DNA from: Treponema sp.
Lineage (GTDB): Bacteria; Spirochaetota; Spirochaetia; Treponematales; Breznakiellaceae
DNA length: 11,219 nt
Assembly: GCA_031254175.1 (NCBI GenBank)
Contig: JAIRUY010000168.1
Span: forward strand, 1-11,219
Direction of reading: 5' to 3'
A model generated the notes under the pieces. It saw nothing but the letters and a program-made list of their open reading frames with translations. It was not told the origin of the DNA and ran no database searches. The position numbers and the translations under genes are program-made. Below are positions 1-6,473 of the stretch, in pieces (the first letter of the stretch is position 1; each line of letters begins with the position of its first letter).

Positions 1-59
1 CAAACCAAATCATCATTGCTGCCGCCGAATGTTATAATGTCTTTTTTGAAGATACTCAT
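1..59 (-). CDS. Start of a leftward gene, probably SPFH-domain (virion-core-like) protein, partial
   Basis: Only the first 19 codons are inside the window; the gene runs off the left edge. The peptide starts MSIFKKDIITFGGSNDDLV. A strong Shine-Dalgarno sequence, AGGAGG at 66-71, sits 6 bases in front of the ATG, so start and strand are well supported. A short lysine-containing start, then a Gly/Ser/Asn/Asp stretch leading to a hydrophobic residue (and possibly Trp), resembles from memory the N-termini of bacterial SPFH proteins of the YdjI / putative virion core group, which often accompany zinc-ribbon membrane proteins. With so few residues the family call is a guess; that a gene starts here is much more certain. 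It is divergent from the FGE-fold gene at 264. Confidence 0.5.
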   Translation of the reverse strand, partial: MSIFKKDIITFGGSNDDLV

Positions 60-157
60 GCCATTCCTCCTAGCTTTCAACTATACTTAACGCCTTTAAG
101 GCTGTCCAGATACGCCGCCGCACAATGAGCGCAACCGCATTGTGGACTTCCAGACAA

Positions 158-186
158 TTGCAAAGGCATTTTTAATGTAGTAATAT
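158..186 (+). promoter_or_regulatory. Candidate sigma70 promoter for the FGE-fold / KDPG aldolase pair
   Basis: TTGCAA (158-163), a 17-bp spacer and TAATAT (181-186). Each box matches consensus at 4 of 6 positions. The -10 box overlaps the opposite-strand -10 candidate (180-185) by five bases, so if both are real the divergent transcripts would compete. Weak on sequence alone. Confidence 0.25.
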
Positions 187-208
187 TAAAATATAGAAGG
201 TTTTTCAA
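180..208 (-). promoter_or_regulatory. Candidate sigma70 promoter for the leftward gene starting at 59
   Basis: Read on the minus strand there is TTGAAA (203-208), a 17-bp spacer and TATTAC (180-185). The spacing is ideal, with 5/6 and 4/6 matches to consensus. It would leave a leader of about 115 bases before the SD at 66-71. It overlaps a candidate rightward promoter. Assigned by pattern only. Confidence 0.35.
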
Positions 209-263
209 AAACCGAGGGTTTAAAAGCTTTATAGTTTGCGGCATTCCGGCTGGAGGTAATGTA

Positions 264-1397
264 TTGGGCAAAATTTTTTTTTATGACAGAAAAAAAACTT
301 TTACATTAATCATAATTATTCTCATTATCGCCTTAGTGGTGACTTTTTCCATTATAAAAAATTCAACCGAGCAAAAACAAATTGAGCTTGAAGAAACAAG
401 CCTTTCTGCGGTATCGGAATATGCCTATTCCGCAACAGAGGAAGCAGAAATCCTGCCGGAGTTTATCTTCTCAATGGAAGAATTTTTTGACTCTTTGCCG
501 GAACTTCTAGATCAGGACAATTTATTGGCAATAACTGACATTTTAGAAAATGAAGATAATCTTGAAGACATGGAAATTCTCATATATGAGATAACACAAA
601 GTGATTTTGAAGATTTGGCAGAAACCAGTCCCCTACAACCTGTTATCCGCATATTGCGGCCAATTCCTGAAAACATGGTGCTTGTGCGGGGCGGAACTTA
701 CACTATGGGCAGCCCCACAGATGAAGCTGATCGCGAGGAAGATGAAAGACTGCACGAAGTAACTTTGAATTTTTTTTATATAGGAATGTATGAAGTAACG
801 CAAAGGGAATACGAGAGAGTAATGGGAAACAATCCCAGTTTTTTCAAAGGACAGAACAGGCCTGTAGAACAGGTCAGTTGGTTTAATGCTGTAGAGTACT
901 GCAACAGATTAAGCCGAATGGAAGATCTGACGCCGGCATATATAATAAGAGCTTCAAGAAGCGGGGGCAATCCAATTGTAATATGGAACAGGAGAGCAAA
1001 CGGTTACCGGCTGCCGACTGAAGAAGAATGGGAATACGCATGCAGGGCAGGAACAACAACGGCATATAACACAGGAGACAATCTGCCAAGAAACAGAGCA
1101 AATTATTTTGGCACAGGAACAACTGAAGTAGGCAGATATCCGCCAAATAATTGGGGAATATTTGATATGCACGGAAATGTGGCTGAATGGTGCTGGAACT
1201 GGTATGGAGATTATAATTTAATACTGGAATCACACCCTGAAAGAGCGACACCACAAGATCGCCGTGTGATCCGCGGCGGAAGCTATTTTACTTTTGCTAT
1301 GCGCGCACGTTCCGCATTCCGGGATCACAACTACCCGACTTATAAAAGCATAAACATCGGTTTTCGTGTCGTTCGAAATTATGAGCAATACTACTAG
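264..1397 (+). CDS. Membrane-anchored FGE-sulfatase (SUMF1)-fold protein lacking the catalytic cysteines
   Basis: 377 aa. The start is TTG at 264, chosen because TGGAGG (251-256) lies 7 bases upstream and the ATG at 259 is out of frame and soon stops. Residues 13-30 form one hydrophobic helix (signal anchor). Residues 31-130 are a strongly acidic stalk with no recognised domain. Residues 136-372 are an FGE-sulfatase domain (PF03781), shown by MVLVRGGTYTMGS, YEVTQREY, PVEQVSWFNAVEYCNRLS, YRLPTEEEWEYACRAG, GIFDMHGNVAEWCWNWY and VIRGGSYF. In true formylglycine-generating enzymes two cysteines follow the RGGS motif; here that segment (337-353) contains none, so sulfatase activation by this chemistry is unlikely. 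The domain is probably used for binding or for another reaction outside the membrane. The next gene starts 9 bp later, so the two are probably co-transcribed although no functional link is evident. Confidence 0.88.
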   Translation: MGKIFFYDRKKTFTLIIIILIIALVVTFSIIKNSTEQKQIELEETSLSAVSEYAYSATEEAEILPEFIFSMEEFFDSLPELLDQDNLLAITDILENEDNLEDMEILIYEITQSDFEDLAETSPLQPVIRILRPIPENMVLVRGGTYTMGSPTDEADREEDERLHEVTLNFFYIGMYEVTQREYERVMGNNPSFFKGQNRPVEQVSWFNAVEYCNRLSRMEDLTPAYIIRASRSGGNPIVIWNRRANGYRLPTEEEWEYACRAGTTTAYNTGDNLPRNRANYFGTGTTEVGRYPPNNWGIFDMHGNVAEWCWNWYGDYNLILESHPERATPQDRRVIRGGSYFTFAMRARSAFRDHNYPTYKSINIGFRVVRNYEQYY

Positions 1398-1406
1398 GAG
1401 AAAACC

Positions 1407-2384
1407 ATGCATACCCTTCTTGAAGAACTTGGCAAAATAGGCATAGTGCCGGTTATTAAAATTGATGATGCGCAAAAAGCAGTCCCGCTGGCAAAAGCTC
1501 TTGCCTCCGGCGGAATTCCATGCATTGAAATAACTTTCAGAACCGCGCAGGCGGAAGACGCGATCAAAAATATTGCCAAAGCCATGCCGGAAATGCTTGT
1601 CGGCGCGGGAACAGTATTGACTAAAGAGCAAGTTGACAAAGCAATTGATGCGGGAGCAAAATTTATTGTCAGCCCCGGTTTTAACCCAAATGTAGTATCA
1701 TATTGTACAGCCAAAGGAATCCCAATCGTACCCGGCTGCGTCAATCCTTCGGACATTGAGAGAGCGCTTGATCACGGGCTTGAGGCAGTAAAGTTTTTTC
1801 CTGCGGAACAGGCAGGCGGCATTGAATATATAAAAGCCATTGCAGCTCCATATCCTCAGTTGAAATTTATGCCTACAGGCGGAATAAATGCGGAGAATCT
1901 GTCCAGATATATCGCTTTTGAAAAAACTTTTTGCTGCGGCGGTTCATGGATGGCAGGCGCTGATCTTATCAACGCAGGTGAGTTTGAAAAAATTGAAGCT
2001 CTGTCACGGGAAGCGGTATTTAACCTTTTAGGTTTTTCTGTCGCTCATATTGGCGTTAACTCAGGCAGTGAAGAAGAAGCAAAAAAGGCCTCAGTATTTT
2101 TTAATACTTTTTTTGGTTTTCCGGTAAAAGACGGCGCCGGTTCTGTTTTTTCGGGAACCAATATTGAATTTGTAAAAACTGCCGCTCCCGGAAGCCGCGG
2201 GCACATTGCAATAGGCACAAACAGTTTAACGAGAGCCATAGCCCGTCTTGAGCGCGGCGGAATTACTTTTGATCATGACAATGCAAAAAAAGACGCAACA
2301 GGCGCTGTTATCGCGGTATATTTACAGACTGAGATTCTCGGCTTTGCAGTACATTTGTTAAGAAAATCAACAGCCTCGCACTAA
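1407..2384 (+). CDS. eda: KDPG/KHG aldolase fused to a C-terminal VOC (glyoxalase-fold) domain
   Basis: 325 aa, against roughly 210 for a lone Eda. Residues 1-205 are a class I KDPG/KHG aldolase, which cleaves 2-keto-3-deoxy-6-phosphogluconate to pyruvate and glyceraldehyde 3-phosphate in the Entner-Doudoroff and hexuronate pathways. E41 and R45 in EITFRT, and the Schiff-base lysine K129 in VKFFPAEQAGG, fit E. coli E45/R49/K133 with a constant offset of four. PTGGIN (156-161) is the phosphate-binding turn. Residues 210-320 look like one VOC module, with HIGVN at 214, FSGTNIEFVK and GHIAIGTNS, ending FAVHLL. H214, E254, H266 and H316 could be metal ligands, but this is inference. I recall the same fusion from Clostridia and Treponema. 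The ATG at 1407 has AGGAG 6 bases upstream, overlapping the previous stop. Sugar-acid genes are absent nearby, so the in vivo substrate (KDPG or KHG) is open. Confidence 0.9.
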   Translation: MHTLLEELGKIGIVPVIKIDDAQKAVPLAKALASGGIPCIEITFRTAQAEDAIKNIAKAMPEMLVGAGTVLTKEQVDKAIDAGAKFIVSPGFNPNVVSYCTAKGIPIVPGCVNPSDIERALDHGLEAVKFFPAEQAGGIEYIKAIAAPYPQLKFMPTGGINAENLSRYIAFEKTFCCGGSWMAGADLINAGEFEKIEALSREAVFNLLGFSVAHIGVNSGSEEEAKKASVFFNTFFGFPVKDGAGSVFSGTNIEFVKTAAPGSRGHIAIGTNSLTRAIARLERGGITFDHDNAKKDATGAVIAVYLQTEILGFAVHLLRKSTASH

Positions 2385-2389
2385 ATGGC

Positions 2390-2401
2390 GGGTATTTACC
2401 C
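2390..2401 (+). repeat. Short perfect inverted repeat after the KDPG aldolase gene
   Basis: GGGTA-TT-TACCC begins 6 bases after the stop codon. The stem is only 5 bp and the T-run (2415-2421) lies 13 bases further on, so it is a poor rho-independent terminator. It shares GGGTATTTA with the much stronger hairpin at 8909-8938. Confidence 0.35.
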
Positions 2402-2441
2402 CTCAGCACGAATAATTTTTTGTTATATTCCATTATCCCTG

Positions 2442-2470
2442 TTGCTGAAAATAATCATGTGAAATATGCT
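2442..2470 (+). promoter_or_regulatory. Candidate promoter of the two-component operon
   Basis: TTGCTG (2442-2447), a 17-bp spacer and TATGCT (2465-2470), ahead of the response-regulator ATG at 2488. Spacing is ideal and both boxes are partial matches. The 103-base gap to the previous gene and the change of function support separate transcription. Confidence 0.35.
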
Positions 2471-2487
2471 TTGTATAAGAGAGATTC

Positions 2488-3195
2488 ATGCAGGGTAAAA
2501 TTTTAGTCATAGAAGACGTAAAAGAACTGGCTGACCTCGTTACTCTTTACCTGTCACGGGAAGGCTTTGAGGTGCGCGTCACAGAAAGCGCCGAAGAAGG
2601 TTTTTCCGTTTTCGACAACTGGAAGCCGGAACTTGTCATTCTGGACATCAACCTTCCCGGCATGGACGGTCTTGAGTTCCTGCAAAAATTCCGGCAATCC
2701 AGCAATACGCCTGTGCTGATAGTATCTGCCAGAAACAGCGATGAGGATCAAATCAGCGGACTGGGAATCGGAGCGGATGAATATATTACAAAACCATTTT
2801 CACCTAAAGTTCTCGTTGCGCGTGTCAGGGCATTGTTCCGGCGCCTCAGAGATTTTAATGAAAAAAATCAGGAGAATGTGTTTCGCTTTGGTCCATTTGA
2901 TTTGTACTATGAATCCTGTATTCTGAAAAAAAACGATGAGAGAATACCGCTTTCGGCAACAGAGTACAACTGCCTTGCATGGCTCACAAAAAATCCCGGG
3001 AAACCCATGGATGTAAAAACAATCTATTCAGAGGTTTGGAAAAATGACTACGGAGACCTCACTACTGTGGCGGTTTATATTCAGCGCCTGCGAAAAAAAA
3101 TCGAAGACGATCCGTCAAATCCGGTCTATATAGAAACCGTACACGGCATGGGCTACCGGTTTAATATTCCTGAAAACTCAAAAAACCGCCAATGA
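2488..3195 (+). CDS. OmpR/PhoB-family response regulator
   Basis: 235 aa. The N-terminal receiver domain (about 3-120) has the acidic pair E9-D10, phospho-acceptor D53 in LVILDINLPGMDGLEF, S80 at the switch Ser/Thr position and the conserved lysine K102 in EYITKPFSP. The C-terminal winged helix (about 131-226) has the family signatures LSATEYNCLAWL, the recognition-helix region TTVAVYIQRLRKKI and ETVHGMGYRF. It is therefore a phosphorylation-controlled DNA-binding transcription factor. GAGAG at 2480-2484 serves as SD. Its TGA overlaps the kinase ATG (ATGA), so the two are translationally coupled and form a cognate pair. The regulon cannot be read from the window; whether the neighbouring genes are targets is unknown. 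Confidence 0.95.
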   Translation: MQGKILVIEDVKELADLVTLYLSREGFEVRVTESAEEGFSVFDNWKPELVILDINLPGMDGLEFLQKFRQSSNTPVLIVSARNSDEDQISGLGIGADEYITKPFSPKVLVARVRALFRRLRDFNEKNQENVFRFGPFDLYYESCILKKNDERIPLSATEYNCLAWLTKNPGKPMDVKTIYSEVWKNDYGDLTTVAVYIQRLRKKIEDDPSNPVYIETVHGMGYRFNIPENSKNRQ

Positions 3196-4523
3196 AAATT
3201 CGAACCCAAGCCAGGCTGCTTGTAGCAGGTATTCTGCTGGCTCCATTACTCATATTTCTTACAAACATAGTGTACCGTCAGTTTTTTGTTGAAAGAGATG
3301 TTCCCGGTCTGCCTGCATACGAGGAAGTTTTCGCACTGACAAACGAATATATAAGTGTCCAGGACTGGGAAACACTTACACGCATTATTGCTTATTCAAG
3401 AAATCTCGGCGATTTTGCCGTTTTAAACGATGATTTTTTTGTTCTTTATTCGACACTGCCGGAATTCAATACAGGTGATTTCGCATCACAGGAAAGCATA
3501 TTTTCTTTGGTGACCGGAGAAAAACAATTATCCAATATTTTCTTTAGTTCGCGAAATCTGACAGACAGCCGGGTTTTTATCCTTAACAAGGCGTTGATAC
3601 AGCCTGCCAGACCAAGACTGTATCCGTTTTTTTTCACAATCTTTATTTTTATTATTTTGCTGACAGTGTTCGCAATTTGTATGTCTATTGTTATTGCGAA
3701 AACCATCACAAATTCAATTCAAGTTCTGGAAGACGCGACGAGGCGCATTGCCAAAGGAGAACTGGATCTTCAGATAGATGTCAAAGGCAGCAACGAAATT
3801 ATTTCCCTTACCAACTCACTTAATAAAATGCGCAATGCCCTGAAAGAAGAGGAGCTGCGGCGTTCCCGTTTTATCATGGGAATCTCCCACGATCTGAAAA
3901 CTCCATTGGCTTTAATTAAAGGATACGCCGAAGCAATTGAGGACGGCGTTACAGAAGACCCTGTTTCCCGTTCCAATGCGGCGGAAATTATTACCGCAAA
4001 GGCAGATCAGCTTGACGGGATGATAAATGACCTTATCAATTATGTACGAATGGAGACAGGAGAATGGCGGGAGAAATTAAACGATATTAGCATAACAATT
4101 TTTTTAAAGAATTTTGCGAAAACAATGAGTATGGATGTCGAGCTTATGCAGCATGAATTTATCGCAGATATAAATCTGCCTGAAAACCTTTCGGTTCTTA
4201 TGGATGAACGGCTGATGGTGCGAGCATTGGAAAATTTAATACACAATTCGGTTCGCCATACGCCTGCCGGATCAATTATCCGTTTCACCGCCGCTTTGAC
4301 GGAAAACACTGTGGAACTTGTAATCAGCGATAACGGACCCGGGATTGACAGGGAGACTCTTCCTCATGTATTTGAACCTCTTTACAGGAGCAGTTCCTCC
4401 CGCCGCGAGCAGGGCATGGGTTTAGGCCTTGCTGTTGTAAAGTGGGTGGCCGATTATCACAGGTGGCAGATCTCGGTGTCATCAGAAAAAGGGACAAGTT
4501 TTACTATCACCATTCCGCTATAA
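3192..4523 (+). CDS. Membrane sensor histidine kinase (HAMP-HisKA-HATPase)
   Basis: 443 aa. TM1 is about 9-28, followed by a roughly 115-residue extracytoplasmic sensor (29-143), TM2 about 145-170, HAMP linker about 170-222, dimerisation/phospho-acceptor domain with H233 in FIMGISHDLKTPLALIKGYAEAI, and an ATPase domain with N box (ENLIHNSVRHTP, N352), G1 (DNGPGID, 380-386), F box (VFEPLYR, 393-399) and G2 (GMGLGLA, 408-414). All catalytic elements are present, so it should be an active kinase for the upstream response regulator. The sensor has no fold I recognise, so the signal is unknown. The start at 3192 gives the 4-bp ATGA overlap with the preceding gene. The next gene is convergent, and no clear terminator hairpin is visible in the 72-base gap. 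Confidence 0.95.
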   Translation: MKIRTQARLLVAGILLAPLLIFLTNIVYRQFFVERDVPGLPAYEEVFALTNEYISVQDWETLTRIIAYSRNLGDFAVLNDDFFVLYSTLPEFNTGDFASQESIFSLVTGEKQLSNIFFSSRNLTDSRVFILNKALIQPARPRLYPFFFTIFIFIILLTVFAICMSIVIAKTITNSIQVLEDATRRIAKGELDLQIDVKGSNEIISLTNSLNKMRNALKEEELRRSRFIMGISHDLKTPLALIKGYAEAIEDGVTEDPVSRSNAAEIITAKADQLDGMINDLINYVRMETGEWREKLNDISITIFLKNFAKTMSMDVELMQHEFIADINLPENLSVLMDERLMVRALENLIHNSVRHTPAGSIIRFTAALTENTVELVISDNGPGIDRETLPHVFEPLYRSSSSRREQGMGLGLAVVKWVADYHRWQISVSSEKGTSFTITIPL

Positions 4524-4595
4524 ATGTTGGGTGCCTCCAAAAACAAAAAAATTACTTGTTGGGTTCACAGACGGCTTTTGCATGTGCTGTGCTCA

Positions 4596-5942
4596 TTACA
4601 ACTTTGTATATATTTCTTTGGTCACATTACTGTCCGCATCATTGATAATATAGATATTGTCGTTCGTTTTTATAACAATAAACGGCGGTTCATTGATACG
4701 AATACACACACGGCTCGTGCCATAACCTTCTACACGAAAATTTCCCTTGTTGAGGTTTTCAAGACCCATTCCGCCTACCCTGATCATGGAGGGTAATGTT
4801 TCAAGAAGGTCTACCGATTTTATGGAACTCAACGGGACAACATACTGATCCTTTGTATGGCGGACAGTCAGAGCATTTTCATTTAAAATTAATTTTACAG
4901 GCGTAATCTCCTCTTTCCACATCCAAACTCCAAGGAACGGCAATGCCAAAAGAGCCAGTACAGATAATGCCATAATCACTTTGCCGGCTGTTTTGGCAAG
5001 GTTTACAGACACATTTATGCCAACACGATCATTTACAAAAAGATGCGTGTCATTTGGATTGTAATAAACAAGACCAAGGAGCCAGTAGTCATCTTCATCA
5101 AGATAAAGATCCCCGGTATTTGCGGCAGTGAGTTTTTGCTGGGCAATTCTTGTGGCAAATTCAGTATAGATTCCAAGCGCGAGCATAAGCAAAGAATATG
5201 CGAGAGTGACTGTAAGATATCCTGTCAGGCTGTCATTGATAATCCAAATAAAAAAAACAAGAATTCCTGTCAGCCATGAAGCAAAAAGAAAAAACTTTCC
5301 CCAGTTATGACGGCGCATACAAGTCAATGCAACATTTACGGATACGTTTTCATCTACCACCTCAGTACGAAGACGGAAAATAAGGTAATAGCACAGCCAG
5401 AAAATAACAGTGATTGATGTGAAAATGACATACAAATAAACAAAATCAAATTCATTCGCATTAACGAACGAGAATAAAGTTATTGCCAAACCGGCGATAA
5501 CAGGCGGCAAAAATAAAAGGCTGTTGATCTTTTTTTGCACCAGTGTCGCAGCCTTTATATCAACCAGCGCACGGCCGGCTGCCGCACTGTTCCAGTTTTT
5601 TTCACGTTTAAGCGCCATAAGTTTTGTTCGATATTTGGCAAACACAGCCATAAAAGCGGCGATTGCCAGCAAGATCCATGTCATAAACCAGACCATGGTA
5701 AGCCCCATAAAATTTAAAAAGAACGGAGGGATCAACAGTAAAAGCAGACCAAGCATTATTATGTTGAGCCGCTTTTTGAATAAATTGCATATTTCTTTTG
5801 TTTCAGGCGCATCATGCGCGTTATGGGGCAATGTAACGCCAAGAATGATATTCTTTTTTGGTTTCAGGTTATTGAGCAGCATAAAATAAAATATGAAGGC
5901 AACCGGCAACAAACAAACTGTAATAATGGCATTAAAAATCAT
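4596..5942 (-). CDS. Polytopic membrane protein, DUF1648/DUF5808-like with C-terminal PH-like domain
   Basis: 448 aa. About eight hydrophobic helices are visible (roughly 4-24, 60-78, 84-103, 142-161, 168-189, 216-234, 243-262, 320-341). Between the last two lies DEDDYWLLGLVYYNPNDTHLFVNDRVGIN (282-310), which matches from memory the DUF5808 signature: a Trp, then Y(F)NP, then V..R.G. Residues 346-447 are soluble and beta-rich (LILNENALTV, YVVPLSSIKSVDLL, FIVIKTNDNIYIIND), like the PH-type domains found in such proteins. The ATG at 5942 has GAGGAG (5951-5956) 8 bases upstream. It lies 57 bp after the YtrA-type GntR gene on the same strand; this gene pair is common in Firmicutes and usually read as a repressor with a membrane protein for envelope stress or peptide immunity. 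No enzymatic motif is seen and the role is unknown. Confidence 0.8.
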   Translation of the reverse strand: MIFNAIITVCLLPVAFIFYFMLLNNLKPKKNIILGVTLPHNAHDAPETKEICNLFKKRLNIIMLGLLLLLIPPFFLNFMGLTMVWFMTWILLAIAAFMAVFAKYRTKLMALKREKNWNSAAAGRALVDIKAATLVQKKINSLLFLPPVIAGLAITLFSFVNANEFDFVYLYVIFTSITVIFWLCYYLIFRLRTEVVDENVSVNVALTCMRRHNWGKFFLFASWLTGILVFFIWIINDSLTGYLTVTLAYSLLMLALGIYTEFATRIAQQKLTAANTGDLYLDEDDYWLLGLVYYNPNDTHLFVNDRVGINVSVNLAKTAGKVIMALSVLALLALPFLGVWMWKEEITPVKLILNENALTVRHTKDQYVVPLSSIKSVDLLETLPSMIRVGGMGLENLNKGNFRVEGYGTSRVCIRINEPPFIVIKTNDNIYIINDADSNVTKEIYTKL

Positions 5943-5999
5943 CTTTTCTACTCCTCTTTATTTTAATAAATTGTACCGTAATATTGATATGACAGGACA

Positions 6000-6359
6000 C
6001 TAGTGGTCATAGGCTTGTCTGCACAGGTTAAGCCATTCTTTTCGTGACATGCCGGCCAGTTTTGCGGAAGCGGCCGGCAGTAAAAGCTCTGCAAGTGTTT
6101 TTCTCTCATGTTTTTTGTTTTTTTGTTCTGCGACCACTGTCCCGCCTCTGCGATCTGTTGTTATATAGCCTTCCTGTTTTAGAAGCTGATAGGCTTTATT
6201 AACAGTCATCGCGTTAACGCCTGTTTCATTTGCCAAAACACGAATGGTCGGCAGCTTTTCCCCGGCAGTCAATTGTCTGTCTGCGATGCCCAAAACAATC
6301 TGGTCGTGAATCTGCCTGTAAATAGGCGTTTCAACAGTAAAGTCTAACTGTAATAACAC
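6000..6359 (-). CDS. Small GntR-family repressor, YtrA subfamily
   Basis: About 119 aa from GTG at 6359. The N-terminal winged helix-turn-helix (about 5-75) carries TPIYRQIHDQIVLGIADRQL, GEKLPTIRVLANETGVNAMTVNKAY and LKQEGYITTDRRGGTVV, followed by a short helical tail. This lack of a large effector domain is the YtrA pattern. A longer reading from TTG at 6425 is possible but would start inside the -35 box, so I prefer GTG, preceded by AGGAGG (6370-6375) at 10 bases; ATT at 6362 is the other spacing-compatible codon. It heads an operon with the membrane protein at 4596-5942. The promoter -10 lies inside a perfect palindrome, implying autorepression. The inducing signal is not visible. Confidence 0.88.
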   Translation of the reverse strand: MLLQLDFTVETPIYRQIHDQIVLGIADRQLTAGEKLPTIRVLANETGVNAMTVNKAYQLLKQEGYITTDRRGGTVVAEQKNKKHERKTLAELLLPAASAKLAGMSRKEWLNLCRQAYDH

Positions 6360-6386
6360 AATAGCATCGCCTCCTTTTGTATTGTT

Positions 6387-6402
6387 TATATTATCTAATA
6401 TA
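6387..6402. promoter_or_regulatory. Palindromic operator candidate for the GntR repressor
   Basis: A perfect inverted repeat, TATATTA-TC-TAATATA, covers the -10 box and start-site region of the operon promoter. YtrA-type repressors bind short palindromes in their own promoters, so a dimer here would block polymerase. The AT-only arms are low in information, which limits confidence. The same 7-mer arms, without the 2-base spacer, recur at 8896-8909. Confidence 0.5.
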
Positions 6403-6425
6403 ATACATATAATGCAAATTGTCAA
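6397..6425 (-). promoter_or_regulatory. Strong sigma70 promoter of the GntR / membrane-protein operon
   Basis: On the minus strand, TTGACA (6420-6425, perfect) and TATATT (6397-6402) are separated by exactly 17 bp. Transcription would start near 6390, about 30 bases before the GTG start at 6359 and just upstream of its SD. This is the best promoter in the window. Confidence 0.8.
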
Positions 6426-6441
6426 GCGTTTTTTGATTTTT

Positions 6442-6473
6442 ATTGAAGTTTCAGAGGGACAAAAAACTTCAAT
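6442..6473. repeat. 10-bp inverted repeat spanning the endonuclease stop codon
   Basis: ATTGAAGTTT (6442-6451) and AAACTTCAAT (6464-6473) are perfectly complementary with a 12-base loop. It includes the stop codon of the leftward endonuclease gene (6469-6471). Neither side has a clean T-run directly after the stem, so it is at best an atypical transcript end for that gene; it lies just upstream of the GntR promoter. Confidence 0.5.

Noticed and set aside
883..1254. Leftward ORF of 123 codons inside the FGE-fold gene
   Set aside because: Cys/Leu-rich shadow with no SD; the opposite strand encodes a well-conserved domain.
4524..4796. Rightward ORF of 90 codons after the histidine kinase
   Set aside because: No SD, overlaps the conserved C-terminal part of the leftward membrane protein, and has no family-like sequence.
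6360..6425. Longer N-terminus of the GntR protein from TTG at 6425
   Set aside because: That codon lies in the -35 box and upstream of the expected transcription start; the SD at 6370-6375 would then be inside the gene.
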